Origin: a virus
Length of the DNA stretch: 42,128 nucleotides
Virus record (IMG/VR): IMGVR_UViG_3300048836_000644
Span: 1 to 42,128 of that record
Reading direction: 5' to 3' (one strand)
Part shown: piece after piece, positions 10,001-18,028 of the stretch
Layout of the letters: each line of letters begins with the position of its first letter
Position numbering within the stretch: the stretch's first letter is position 1
Position numbers and translations under genes: made by a program
The notes under the pieces: model-generated
Told to the model about the DNA's origin: nothing
The model's input: only the letters and a program-made list of their open reading frames with translations
Database searches by the model: none

Positions 10001-10191
10001 CTCTCAAGAGCTTTCATCTGCCTTTCAGTCTCTTTTAAAAACTTATTGGCCAGATCCATTTCAGCCTGTAGAGATTTATTCTCCTGTGCAAACTTTTTGA
10101 CTGCTGCTGCTGACTTCCCTATCTCAGCCTGTAGCCCTTTTGCTTCCAGGTTAAGAATAAACTTAATCTCATCATCTCTTAGTTTGCCCAT
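7054..10191 (-). CDS. tape measure protein
   Basis: A 1045-residue protein. Residues 25-170 and most of 290-830 are strongly coiled-coil (heptads rich in Glu, Lys, Gln and Leu). A hydrophobic stretch at about 196-219 (MMALVANPVGAVITAIVLVF) and a second, Ala/Gly-rich one at about 840-890 are typical membrane-active parts of tape measure proteins. This is the longest gene in the genome and lies between the connector and distal-tail genes, as expected. At about 0.15 nm per residue it predicts a tail near 155 nm, which suits a siphovirus (an inference). The protein sets tail length and is ejected during DNA delivery. Confidence 0.92.
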   Translation of the reverse strand: MGKLRDDEIKFILNLEAKGLQAEIGKSAAAVKKFAQENKSLQAEMDLANKFLKETERQMKALERQGKTHTSTYQEVKATYQATKTEIEDYTERIFENNSQIEKNNEVIERSLKQLKLEEMTMSQLKNRAKDLQKQLDSTSLATDPEEYIKLQKELSQVDKRMGTLKNTGKGMMSQLSSIPGPAGQVVQSLMGMGKAMMALVANPVGAVITAIVLVFMAFKKAINSSEEATHKLNQILAPLTKFMQFLLKILQDLVIGFLNFASAALTGVSKLLEKLPFIGGKMKEINDKANEAIQLEKEKQTLQKQEREWIVGRAKLENEVAVNRDKAYQKDKYSVQERLGFLDAALNAEKKISEESVRQAKVKLEIAKTEAARAGNTSEVEKNLKELEAAVIQSETEMYEKTRGIQEKKNAFIAEERRNAQEAAKEAIQRQKDALDTQLNNLETNYNNRVSLIKKNGILMGQTDNEINLMTAQQDKKFFQDRIQSLKEYLKKVKDEKLRSEILKKISDDELAIVESQKNSDNIKLGIIKDGLDKNLKLLDNAYSVQKLTFDNALADQKISQEQYDTLMLQLDEHTADSRVLIVQGYKDDVVALELETGALKEQAVIDANTLVIQAETEAADKRKAIYETITNSTLDFKQQFGLLTYDEEIKLQTKILEDVYKAKKEFLEKEGADTSALTAAYEQAKTNIALNSEQDRFNLRKSLNISNWAEEFEMQKLQLDQLHKAGMLSEEEYQAALKNMKMSQAKEYFDYYLGLGKNAVSAFMDAEITTMEATYDEKIAAAGDNNEEVERLEKEKAQKKLDIEKKYADVNFAIKVAEIIANTAVAIMQGFAQLGPIGGAIAAVLMGATGVAQVISANAERRKVKAMTLDSAGSSSPPQQRVVTGKEDGGYVNVTREQDKKRFWARKSPRSKGYFNETSLLVSEGGTEFVASAGAVSNKSIKPFLDLINNAQEGGYVEQLNMDAILSAVKPSGKGYESGGYVQPQLTAPVIPNYGNIDSDLLAELISLLQHLKRNGVKAKVVLSELQEQTELQESSNNLASKS

Positions 10192-10192
10192 A

Positions 10193-10585
10193 TCATTTAG
10201 CTTTTTCTAGTTCCATTCTGATTCTATCTTTAATCTGCTCTGTAAAGCCATATTTGATGTCAGACCTTGTTTCATTGTATAACCGGCCATATATCACTCG
10301 GTTATATAAGGCTAGTTTTGAGCGCAGATCTTTGCTTTTAAACTTATCCATCGAGCTCTTTATGTCAAGAAAACGTAGATATCTTAAGAAGTTAAATTGA
10401 AGCATCATCCTATTATCGTCAGCCTGGATCTGAAAGTCATTTCTGTAAATGGACCTTAGTAAGCGACCTGATACTCTCCTTAAATTCTCAGAGATAACCT
10501 TACCTTGAGTTTCATTGATAAACTTAGCATCCCTCTCAAGGATCTCCCTAACATAATGCGTCTTCAGTGCTCCATCCGAAATCAT
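10193..10585 (-). CDS. connector/tail-region hypothetical protein
   Basis: About 130 residues beginning MISDGALKTHYVREILERDA. I chose ATG 10585 because it overlaps the upstream stop as ATGA and has an AGAGG ribosome-binding site a few bases upstream; a start at 10606 would overlap the neighbour by 25 bp without such a site. The protein is helical and basic, with RLLRSIYRNDFQIQ and a repeated FLRYLRFLDI hydrophobic pattern. It lies directly before the tape measure gene, where tail-completion or minor-tail proteins are often found. The sequence shows no known motif, so function is a positional guess. Confidence 0.65.
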   Translation of the reverse strand: MISDGALKTHYVREILERDAKFINETQGKVISENLRRVSGRLLRSIYRNDFQIQADDNRMMLQFNFLRYLRFLDIKSSMDKFKSKDLRSKLALYNRVIYGRLYNETRSDIKYGFTEQIKDRIRMELEKAK

Positions 10586-10899
10586 AATACCTCTTTTATC
10601 ATCCATTTAAATACAAGCTTATAGCTCTCAATCTCAACACAGTATTTATAGCCTTTATCAATTAATGCATTCTTTATGTGTTCGTTCTTTAAGTACCTAT
10701 CTCCTGAGAATGAGATAATAGCCTTTGTGATCTCTGCAGTTGTAAATTGGTCTGTTGACTGCTCTACTGTTGCAGCAGGTGCGTACTTAGCACAGAATTC
10801 ATCAAGAAGAGAGTAGCTTAACTCATCAGGGTCCCTCTTTTCTTTACTCTTATCAGAGTTCTCATTATCTGATTTTTGGAAACCAATTTTCTTAGCCAT
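10582..10899 (-). CDS. hypothetical protein upstream of tape measure
   Basis: A 105-residue protein with a Lys/Ser/Asp-rich, probably disordered N-terminus (MAKKIGFQKSDNENSDKSKE) and a folded C-terminal half (residues 40-105) with YLKNEHIKNALIDKGYKY. The second half looks like a small helical domain. The gene ends in an ATGA overlap with the next gene. It lies between the portal module and the tape measure, so a head-tail joining or tail assembly role is possible. It is not recognised as any named family. Confidence 0.6.
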   Translation of the reverse strand: MAKKIGFQKSDNENSDKSKEKRDPDELSYSLLDEFCAKYAPAATVEQSTDQFTTAEITKAIISFSGDRYLKNEHIKNALIDKGYKYCVEIESYKLVFKWMIKEVL

Positions 10900-10903
10900 G
10901 TTA

Positions 10904-11443
10904 TTATATCATTTCAATCCCTTCTAACTGAAATACCATACTGAACCCAAAGGAATTGCTTAATTCTTTTGATGCAAATGGAATGATTTCAGTGGGAAGA
11001 GTCAGTTTTTTAACATACGGATCCTCCCTGTTCTCTGATATATTTGTTTTAATAAGTGCAAGCAACTCTAGAGCCCTGTCTATCTCAATTAGCTCTTCTA
11101 TTGAATCAAATCCGGCATTGGAAGAGAATGGCTTAGCAATCGTGAGTGAAAGATCAAATGAATCTTTTTTCACTTTATAAGAATTTTCAGTAGTTCTTAT
11201 ATTGCCATAGTCAACAAATAGATAAAGCCCCTGTATTGTAGATATTCTCTTTTTTACAGCTTCGTCAGATACCCCAAATACATAGTCTGTAATCTCTGGA
11301 TAAGTAGACTTGATGTTTAATGCTTGAGCTGCACTTTTAAATGATAAATACCTCTCTGCCTGAGACTTCTTATTGAAGTTCTTCATCACTCCGGAATGTT
11401 CCGGATATCTGGCAAAGAATAAGAATGTATCTTCTAGTATCAT
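10904..11443 (-). CDS. probable tail terminator/minor tail protein
   Basis: A 179-residue protein starting MILEDTFLFFARYPEHSGVM. Its ATG overlaps the upstream stop by 4 bp. The alternation of strands and helices and its size fit the small head-tail connector or tail terminator proteins that lie between portal and tape measure genes. No motif is diagnostic. The residues GFDSIEELIEIDRALELLAL form an amphipathic helix. Role assigned by position only. Confidence 0.6.
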   Translation of the reverse strand: MILEDTFLFFARYPEHSGVMKNFNKKSQAERYLSFKSAAQALNIKSTYPEITDYVFGVSDEAVKKRISTIQGLYLFVDYGNIRTTENSYKVKKDSFDLSLTIAKPFSSNAGFDSIEELIEIDRALELLALIKTNISENREDPYVKKLTLPTEIIPFASKELSNSFGFSMVFQLEGIEMI

Positions 11444-12438
11444 AATATCTGATTTAAATGCTCAATTGAGAGGTTAAGCTTCTTAGATATTTCCTCCTTG
11501 CTCATTTTTGACTCTGCAAGTTGATTGATTGAGTCCATAAGATTCTTATACATAAGTTCTAAAAACTCAATCAGATTAAGTTTTGACACCTCTTTAATAT
11601 TACCATATCCCTTCTCTGTCATAGAGTATATTATGGCATTGAAGCCAAGGTTCTGTTTTGATTTAACCTTTTTCGGTTTGCGACTGAAAAGGATATTATA
11701 CTTTGTTTCACCCGTTAGCCAGGAAAGAATTGATTCAAAATTGAATACAATCCCATACTTGATAACCGGGTTTAATTTTTTAAACTTGTCAATATTTGCT
11801 TTTGCTTGAGCTGAAGAATACTCGCCCGGGCAGTAAAGAGTAGATATAAACAGATCAATGTAGTTATCAGCCCCATGATCAGCCATTAACGACATAATCG
11901 TTAGCGTATCAACAAACTGTTCAGCTATTATTGAAGTATCAACTATATCACCTTTATTTTCAAACCGATATCCTGAATACTTCTTAAACCCAACAAAAAT
12001 ATTAGGGATTAGTTGTTTACTGATTGCAGCATCAATCTCTACTGTTCTCTTGAATTTTGATGCAATTACAGCTTCAGGCTCGTCTGTAATTTTCTCAGGA
12101 TTATTTTTTTTAAGCAACTTCTGCATCTTCAAATCCAGATTCTTGAAGCGAGGATCATCGTAGACATATTTAAAACAGAAATTCATCCTGTCCATGTTTG
12201 CGAAAATCTCTTTTTCAAACCAGTTGTAGTCTCTTCTGAGAATTTGCCTGGTATTAATGTTAGATAGCTCTGTGTAGAGTCTTAACTGCAACTCTCTGAC
12301 ATCAAATTTCTTTGCCTTAAACTCGAGAAGGATGCATATTACAGTAATAAACTGAACAGGATCCAGTTCTTCCCAAGATGTTGGAAATATCACATTATTT
12401 GAAGCTCCGAGGAGCCTTTTTTCAAGTTTTGTAATCAT
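11440..12438 (-). CDS. phage structural/connector-region protein
   Basis: A 332-residue protein (MITKLEKRLLGASNNVIFPT), mostly helical and very rich in Lys, Asn and Ile, with no membrane segment or enzyme motif. The C-terminal 50 residues (SKMSKEEISKKLNLSIEHLN) resemble a small helix-turn-helix or coiled segment. It overlaps both neighbours by 4 bp, so it is part of a translationally coupled block between portal and tape measure. I do not recognise the family. Confidence 0.65.
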   Translation of the reverse strand: MITKLEKRLLGASNNVIFPTSWEELDPVQFITVICILLEFKAKKFDVRELQLRLYTELSNINTRQILRRDYNWFEKEIFANMDRMNFCFKYVYDDPRFKNLDLKMQKLLKKNNPEKITDEPEAVIASKFKRTVEIDAAISKQLIPNIFVGFKKYSGYRFENKGDIVDTSIIAEQFVDTLTIMSLMADHGADNYIDLFISTLYCPGEYSSAQAKANIDKFKKLNPVIKYGIVFNFESILSWLTGETKYNILFSRKPKKVKSKQNLGFNAIIYSMTEKGYGNIKEVSKLNLIEFLELMYKNLMDSINQLAESKMSKEEISKKLNLSIEHLNQIL

Positions 12439-13304
12439 GACATAAAATATATTTTATCGCTTTCACGATTGTTATTTACTACATTCTCGGTTACTCCGGA
12501 AGAGAGTGTTTTTGATCTCTCAATATCTGCATAGTAGCCCAGAACATCTTTCATAATTATAGCATTGAGCTTTTCTCTTACCTGAACAGCTGTGCCTCCT
12601 TTGGTGAATTCGTGAGCAACATCATTTCTGATAGATTTTGGCAACTCTGTGATGTCAAACAGCATTGCAGCTTCAGCCATAACATGGCTACAGAGAGCTC
12701 TTTTACACTTATCCTTTAACTTTTCGTTTGTGAGCAATGAAATGTCTCCTATTCTTGGAATAATTTGGTCTTGATTAATCTTCTTGATTAAAAACTGAAT
12801 CTTGGAGAAGAAATATGGAGAATTGTCAATACCAAAGTAGCCATTGAACTCTTTAGCATTTTTTATTGGCAGCTCCTGTAGTTGTTTATATTGGTCTGAA
12901 TCTTCCCAGTTACCCAAATCAGGGTGTGAATTCAGATATCTCAGCAACTCATCCATAGAGGCCCAAAACAGTGTGATATATTCCTCTCGTATCTCTTCTA
13001 GTTGATATTTATAAAGCTTTTGCTCGCTCCCGTTTTTGCTCACAGCATCAAAAATCAAGTATTTATACATTGTATAGTTTGATACAGCAGATTTAATTGC
13101 CAAAACAGCAGGCATATGAGCAGAATTTTCAGCCGCTGAATCAGCCTTAATAGCATCATAAACCGCTAGCGTTATTACCTCCTGAATCTTGGTTCTTGTT
13201 GGCAAAAATGAGGGATAGAGGGACTCAAGTAGTAGAGATCCGTCTACTCCTGGTGCAAATGATCTGAATTCATCTATACTATCAAAAAAGTCTATTGTAT
13301 TCAT
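12435..13304 (-). CDS. head-tail connector-like protein (DUF6712-like)
   Basis: A 289-residue protein (MNTIDFFDSIDEFRSFAPGV) encoded 2 bp after the portal gene and overlapping the next gene by 4 bp. Its predicted helical structure and place fit the DUF6712-type protein often found just after the portal in Bacteroidetes phages; this family link is from memory and unchecked. In other phages this slot holds the head-completion or adaptor protein that docks on the portal ring. Nothing in the sequence gives a catalytic function. Confidence 0.65.
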   Translation of the reverse strand: MNTIDFFDSIDEFRSFAPGVDGSLLLESLYPSFLPTRTKIQEVITLAVYDAIKADSAAENSAHMPAVLAIKSAVSNYTMYKYLIFDAVSKNGSEQKLYKYQLEEIREEYITLFWASMDELLRYLNSHPDLGNWEDSDQYKQLQELPIKNAKEFNGYFGIDNSPYFFSKIQFLIKKINQDQIIPRIGDISLLTNEKLKDKCKRALCSHVMAEAAMLFDITELPKSIRNDVAHEFTKGGTAVQVREKLNAIIMKDVLGYYADIERSKTLSSGVTENVVNNNRESDKIYFMS

Positions 13305-13306
13305 GT

Positions 13307-14791
13307 CTAAACTTGTGAATTTGTGAGTCTGTTATCTTCTGATACATTCTGCTGTTTCTCAATCGCAGAACGGTAAAATCCGAGCCTTATACCTGTTTTA
13401 TAAGCTTCAGGGAAGTTCAATTTAATGGCAAAATTGATGTCCCGGCAAACAACATCCTCCGGAATGGTAAGCCCATTCAGGTAGATCATGTAATTATAAT
13501 GCGCATCCGCTCCGGACTTGGAAATAACACCATCCTTAGAAATATTCGAGATTGAGGAGTCTATACCCTTGGCTGATGTAATAACCTCATCTGCACGCTT
13601 ATCGTAGGTTGTATGAGCTTCAATATACTCCTTGGATTTATTCGGAATTTCTTCAATTTTCCAACGCTCCTCCTGGCCTTCACTATTTGTGAAGCTGTAT
13701 GAGGCATACAATTTACCCTGATTTTTGCCGGCACCCGATAGATAGTTAGCCAATTTTCTCAGTTCTTTAGTTGTGTATTCTGCTATTAATCCTTCGTGGT
13801 ACTCAGTTCCTACCTCCATAATATCTGAGTCAGAGAACTTAATAATAAGTAACTCTTGATTATCTGATTTCCTCTCTGAATTAGTCGAACACATATCTTT
13901 AAGCATCTCAACTTTTGACTGCACCCACGCATTTGGGATAATGATATGGAGCCTTGCAGAGATGGCATTTTCAAGGAAGCTGTTGATATATTCAGGAGTA
14001 CGATTAGATCCAATTACCCAGGCCCTGATACCCCTGAAAAAGACGTTGTACGCATAAATCTCTTCGCCATGAGAAGGGTTCTTAGAGTAGCTTATTGCAG
14101 TGGGGTGTGAGAATGGAGCAGTATAATCAAAGCGATTATAAACCTTATACTCTTTGCCCGGTTGCATCCAGTTGCCAATAATTACATAGTTAAACTCACT
14201 ATCTTCATAGTCTGTTCTGTTCATTGTGTCTGCAGTAGTGGCCAGTCTCGCCCTCAGATTTGACACATGCTCTAACCCGGACACTTTATTAATACCCACT
14301 CTCATCCCTAATGCCATCCGCCATTTTGAAAACACTCCCTCATCGTAGTAGTAAGAGCGGATTGCCTTATTGAAGTATGTTTTGAAATCATCAGCCATTC
14401 CATTCTCTAACCATGAGTCTAGCCAATCCTGTATTTCAGGATGGTCCACAAACTCTTTCCACACATCCTTTCCCTTTCTTCTTGTAATGTATAGAACAGG
14501 ACCGGTACCATACAACATTCTAATCTGCTTTTCAATAAGCTCCGGCAACAGGCGGTTGGATGCAATCATCTCTTTCTGCTCATTAGGCTCTAGGTTATTA
14601 GATCCTGCCGGAAAAACCTTATACTTATCTACTTTTACCAGCTGAGCGTTACTCCTCCCGGTACTCTGTATAGAATCAGAGAAGAGCTCTTGAGCCTCCT
14701 GTAATGTTTCACCTATCTGATAAGTGAATGTGTCAGGCCCGGCTTTTATATAGCCCAGGCTGTTTAATGCATACTTGCTACTCTTCTTCAT
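13307..14791 (-). CDS. portal protein
   Basis: A 494-residue protein, in the normal size range for siphovirus portals. The sequence has the expected pattern: an early RLLPELIEKQIRMLYGTGPV segment, a central mixed region with YNRFDYTAPF, and a C-terminal helical stretch with a polar tail (QQNVSEDNRLTNSQV). The portal forms the dodecameric ring at one capsid vertex through which DNA is packaged. It follows TerL with one small gene between and precedes connector genes, as expected. Its start overlaps the upstream 105-residue gene by 14 bp. Confidence 0.8.
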   Translation of the reverse strand: MKKSSKYALNSLGYIKAGPDTFTYQIGETLQEAQELFSDSIQSTGRSNAQLVKVDKYKVFPAGSNNLEPNEQKEMIASNRLLPELIEKQIRMLYGTGPVLYITRRKGKDVWKEFVDHPEIQDWLDSWLENGMADDFKTYFNKAIRSYYYDEGVFSKWRMALGMRVGINKVSGLEHVSNLRARLATTADTMNRTDYEDSEFNYVIIGNWMQPGKEYKVYNRFDYTAPFSHPTAISYSKNPSHGEEIYAYNVFFRGIRAWVIGSNRTPEYINSFLENAISARLHIIIPNAWVQSKVEMLKDMCSTNSERKSDNQELLIIKFSDSDIMEVGTEYHEGLIAEYTTKELRKLANYLSGAGKNQGKLYASYSFTNSEGQEERWKIEEIPNKSKEYIEAHTTYDKRADEVITSAKGIDSSISNISKDGVISKSGADAHYNYMIYLNGLTIPEDVVCRDINFAIKLNFPEAYKTGIRLGFYRSAIEKQQNVSEDNRLTNSQV

Positions 14792-15095
14792 TATTAAACC
14801 ATTTAACTTTCTTTAATCTATAATTATCGTAAGGGAAGCCTATGTATCTAATTAGATATTTATAGCAGGCTTTAGGCCCTTCTGAACACTCAAACAAGAA
14901 GTAATTATCTCCATCAATATCCCACTTCTCATGTGGCATCTGAGCCCTAGTCCTGCAGCCAGAGATTGTCCTCAACTTTGTTGATGCTTCTCTCTTTGAA
15001 CGCGAACACTTGAAGAATGAGATAGTAAATGTTTCTCCTGCTTTAGTAATATCCTCTAAAGTCTTCAGAGCCTTATGTCCATCAATCGTTTCCAT
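14778..15095 (-). CDS. small protein between terminase and portal
   Basis: A 105-residue protein (METIDGHKALKTLEDITKAG), mixed alpha/beta, with two Cys and a basic central part (CSRSKREASTKLRTISGCRT). It overlaps the portal start by 14 bp. The residues NYFLFECSEGPKACYKYL suggest a compact domain. No family is recognised. The slot between terminase and portal often holds small packaging or head-morphogenesis factors. Confidence 0.6.
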   Translation of the reverse strand: METIDGHKALKTLEDITKAGETFTISFFKCSRSKREASTKLRTISGCRTRAQMPHEKWDIDGDNYFLFECSEGPKACYKYLIRYIGFPYDNYRLKKVKWFNNEEE

Positions 15096-15388
15096 AGTTC
15101 AAATATCACGTCTGTTTACCAAGGGATAAAGGACATGCATTGCACAAACATCCTCTTTAATTTGATCCCGATATTGCATTCGAGTCAATAGACACTATCT
15201 ATATCCCGAAACCCAAGCCCCATCATATTTCCCGACATTCCGCCTATCTGCATTTCATTTCTCAAAATCAGCGCGCCGAGGTTTCGAACCGGGATTTTTT
15301 TTTATTTTTTTTCATTTCCCTATATAAATATTGTCTATCAATATTTTAAACCTTGCTTTAATGTCATCACCCCTCAATTTTATATATT
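15096..15388. other. 293-bp noncoding gap with repeated TCATATTTCCCG motif
   Basis: No long gene lies here. C(A/G)TCATATTTCCCG occurs at about 15210-15224 and again at about 15393-15406, where it overlaps the end of TerL. Minus-strand bases 15173-15226 encode a short open frame (MSGNMMGLGFRDIDSVY) that looks like an alternative version of the TerL tail PGNMTV. A T9/T8 run (15295-15320) next to GGTTTCGAACC (about 15282-15292) is striking. It may be a recombination scar, a packaging-recognition region or a small insertion that changed the TerL C-terminus. Confidence 0.4.
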
Positions 15389-17095
15389 TTACACCGTCAT
15401 ATTTCCCGGAAGAGTGCCTGAAAAAGCACCTTTTGTCATAATTAAAAATTTCTCAAATTTTCCCCACAGCAAATAGAACATTCCGGAAGGAATTTGAGTA
15501 GATAAGCCTGCCTGAAGGTTTAATGGCAACTTAACTTCGCTTGATTTATCCAGCTCAATTGGATTAGAACCTTTTTTTATTGGTGCTGCATAAATTGATG
15601 ATATCAGATTAGGGCATTCGTTTGAATCAATCAAAATTTTTGGAACCGCCTTATCATCAGGCGCAAACAACTTTAGCATTAACTTGTAAAGCTCCCAGTG
15701 AAAAATCGTTCTTTGATTTAAACTCATCAATCGAACTCTCCACCCATATTTCTCCAGCTCGTGTTTGAGTTCTTTTGCGTCAGTTTCGTGTTGCCTTTTC
15801 TGTGGTTTGCGCTGATTACCTGCCCGGTCATAATACAAGTCAATATTTCTATTTCTACGATTGCACCAAAACTGATTGAACTCTCTGGCCAATTCCGGGA
15901 GGTCTTTTGGAGAATACACATAGTGCTCCTTGAGGATCCTGTATTCGTTTGCTTTTCTGTTTTCCTGGGCAACAACAAATGAAGCAAACGATCCGGGATC
16001 AAATCCGAGTTCCAGTTTTTCGTCAGGGTTATAATGTTTCAGATATTCGGAAGTGATTCTGAAGTTATCTTTCAGGTTAAACTTCATTATTGCCTCATAT
16101 TTGTAAGAATCATCAAATGTATGAGTCAGCTCATCAAAGTTGGCTACGAACATATTCTCTGCCTTCTTCTCTCTTATGGAGCAGATTGAAGTCAGAAATT
16201 CTGAGGATGTAAGCATTTTCTTTTGAGTTGCGAAGTACTGAGGACCAAGCACATCCCTGTTAATGAAAGTGCTGACTCTCATATAAAGAGTAGCAACTTT
16301 TCGCATTCTGTTAAGTATGGGAGAGTATTTAGCTACTCTTTTCTGCATTGCTTCTACATTTTTACCCTGATGAATATTGTACAGAGCTTCATTAATATGC
16401 AGTGAAAGAGTTACAATTTCAGCAACAAGCTCTTCATTCATATTCTCCTCATACTCTTGAAACCACGAGTCCTCTCCTATTGAAACTCTTGCAGTATCAG
16501 ATACACCGGTGACTCCCTGATAATAAATTGAAGCCTGTGTCTGAGAGATATTCTTTGACAGCCTGCCAATACGCATTGCCGGAATAAGTCTGCTTTTAAG
16601 CTTATCCCCTTTGTTGAGCTTCATCTCCTCAATAAAAATGTGTACAATATTAGATCCTGCGATTGACTCTTGCTGATCTGTAGCAACAAGACGAATGTTA
16701 TGGCCATTCGCAAAGAAGATTGTATGCTCAGGATGTTCCGGAGCAAATCTTGGTCTCTGAAAATGGCCTGGCAAAGTTCTCTCTCCCACTACATAATCAA
16801 CACCCTCTCTTAACAGTGGCTTCTGGTCCTCTCCTCTTGGTTCTGAGTAAAATGCGAGGATATTAGGCACAACATTCGCAAGCAATGCTACATATGATTT
16901 GTGAGCTAATACAGATGTTTCCCGGGGGAGATCCTTAGCAACTGCAATAGTCCTTCTACTGGTTACACCTTCTGTTTTTCCGGTTCCCCTGCCAGCCTCT
17001 ATGATAACAGTATTGCAGTCCACTATCTGAACTAGCAACTGCATATTATTCAAATAGAGCTCTTCAAAACTGATATATTCATTTTCACTATTCAT
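15389..17095 (-). CDS. terL: terminase large subunit
   Basis: A 568-residue protein. The ATPase domain has Walker A GRGTGKT at 35-41 and a Walker B-like VHIFIEE at 151-157. The nuclease domain shows GFDPG with Asp366 and YYDRAG with Asp423 as metal-ligand candidates. It pumps DNA into the prohead and cuts it to genome length. The gene overlaps the small-subunit candidate by 8 bp. The last residues (GTLPGNMTV) are followed 160-200 bp downstream by a similar out-of-place segment, so the C-terminus may have been altered. Packaging strategy (cos or headful) cannot be told from this sequence. Confidence 0.92.
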   Translation of the reverse strand: MNSENEYISFEELYLNNMQLLVQIVDCNTVIIEAGRGTGKTEGVTSRRTIAVAKDLPRETSVLAHKSYVALLANVVPNILAFYSEPRGEDQKPLLREGVDYVVGERTLPGHFQRPRFAPEHPEHTIFFANGHNIRLVATDQQESIAGSNIVHIFIEEMKLNKGDKLKSRLIPAMRIGRLSKNISQTQASIYYQGVTGVSDTARVSIGEDSWFQEYEENMNEELVAEIVTLSLHINEALYNIHQGKNVEAMQKRVAKYSPILNRMRKVATLYMRVSTFINRDVLGPQYFATQKKMLTSSEFLTSICSIREKKAENMFVANFDELTHTFDDSYKYEAIMKFNLKDNFRITSEYLKHYNPDEKLELGFDPGSFASFVVAQENRKANEYRILKEHYVYSPKDLPELAREFNQFWCNRRNRNIDLYYDRAGNQRKPQKRQHETDAKELKHELEKYGWRVRLMSLNQRTIFHWELYKLMLKLFAPDDKAVPKILIDSNECPNLISSIYAAPIKKGSNPIELDKSSEVKLPLNLQAGLSTQIPSGMFYLLWGKFEKFLIMTKGAFSGTLPGNMTV

Positions 17096-17720
17096 CTTCC
17101 ATTACCTCCTCATGTTCAACATCAACAATATTTGCTTCTCTGATAAGTCTCTTTTTCTCCTTATCTGAAGTCTCAAGAGAGTTTATCAGATTTATGTAGA
17201 ATCCATCTTCATCCTTTCTAACAATATCATGCAGGCTCTTCTTCTCAAATCCCAGATCTGTATGTTTTACTTTGTTAGTAATGATGAATACGGGCACTTG
17301 CCAGTCTGTCACTTTAATTCTCTCTGCAGCTTTAGTCCTGAATTCATGGGCCTTGTCATAGCATCTTTTTGCAGTGTCAAGTTTATCCAGTGCAATGCTA
17401 ACCCTGGCTAAATCTTCCATTTTATCTGCATAATAATTATCCCAGGCATCTACGGTAATTGTATCATCAATATGGAAGAAGTTCATTGCATCGTAATAGA
17501 TATCACGAGCTGTACTATAGTTAATGGCCGGAAACTGTTTCTGAAGGGCTCTTACCACTCTGGTCATATTAGCGCCCTGGTGATGAACGATAGAGGGTAC
17601 AGCATTAATTTTAATAATGTAGTCCTGCAAATCTTCAGGAAGAGCAGCGCTTCTGCGTGTTTTCAGGAAGTTCTGCAACACATCAGGATCAATAGTCTGT
17701 AACCTCTCTAGCTTATTCAT
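17088..17720 (-). CDS. probable terminase small subunit
   Basis: A 210-residue, largely helical protein starting MNKLERLQTIDPDVLQNFLK, with an acidic tail (DVEHEEVMEDE). The segment TRVVRALQKQFPAINYSTARDIYYDAMNFF (split across residues about 55-85) could form a helix-turn-helix. It lies directly upstream of TerL with an 8-bp overlap, the classic site of the DNA-recognition subunit. The next gene upstream (103 residues) also has a helix-turn-helix-like N-terminus, so which of the two recognises the packaging site is uncertain. Confidence 0.65.
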   Translation of the reverse strand: MNKLERLQTIDPDVLQNFLKTRRSAALPEDLQDYIIKINAVPSIVHHQGANMTRVVRALQKQFPAINYSTARDIYYDAMNFFHIDDTITVDAWDNYYADKMEDLARVSIALDKLDTAKRCYDKAHEFRTKAAERIKVTDWQVPVFIITNKVKHTDLGFEKKSLHDIVRKDEDGFYINLINSLETSDKEKKRLIREANIVDVEHEEVMEDE

Positions 17721-18028
17721 ACTCCAAACAACTCTTTTTTTATTTCTCTGATTTTCAACTCCTTTTGGCGTTGTCTTAATTGAATCTCTGCATCCATATT
17801 ACCACCTTCTGCTTGCTTCACAAGAGATACATCCATATTGTATTCTCCTATCGCAATGCCTAATTCATACATCTTCTTCAGTGGATGGTCTTCTGTTTCA
17901 ATATCATCAAGAAAAACCAGAGCACCCTCCTTGGATAGATCAAGCAAAGTGATAATTCTTGATGGAGAGTATTTTAATGCTGCCCAATTCCTTACTTTTA
18001 CAAGTATGTGACTATCATATGTTGCCAT
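17717..18028 (-). CDS. small HTH-like packaging-region protein
   Basis: A 103-residue protein. Residues 14-42 (ALKYSPSRIITLLDL followed by a spacer and FLDDI) resemble the helix-turn-helix of terminase small subunits or other packaging-associated proteins. The C-terminal 30 residues form a Gln/Arg/Lys-rich helix. It overlaps the putative small terminase by 4 bp and the methyltransferase by 14 bp. It could be the true small terminase or an accessory DNA-binding partner. Confidence 0.55.
   Translation of the reverse strand: MATYDSHILVKVRNWAALKYSPSRIITLLDLSKEGALVFLDDIETEDHPLKKMYELGIAIGEYNMDVSLVKQAEGGNMDAEIQLRQRQKELKIREIKKELFGV

Noticed and set aside
15270-15300. tRNA T-arm-like GGTTTCGAACC near the poly-T tract
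   Set aside because: No anticodon stem or acceptor can be built around it; upstream is only A/T-rich.
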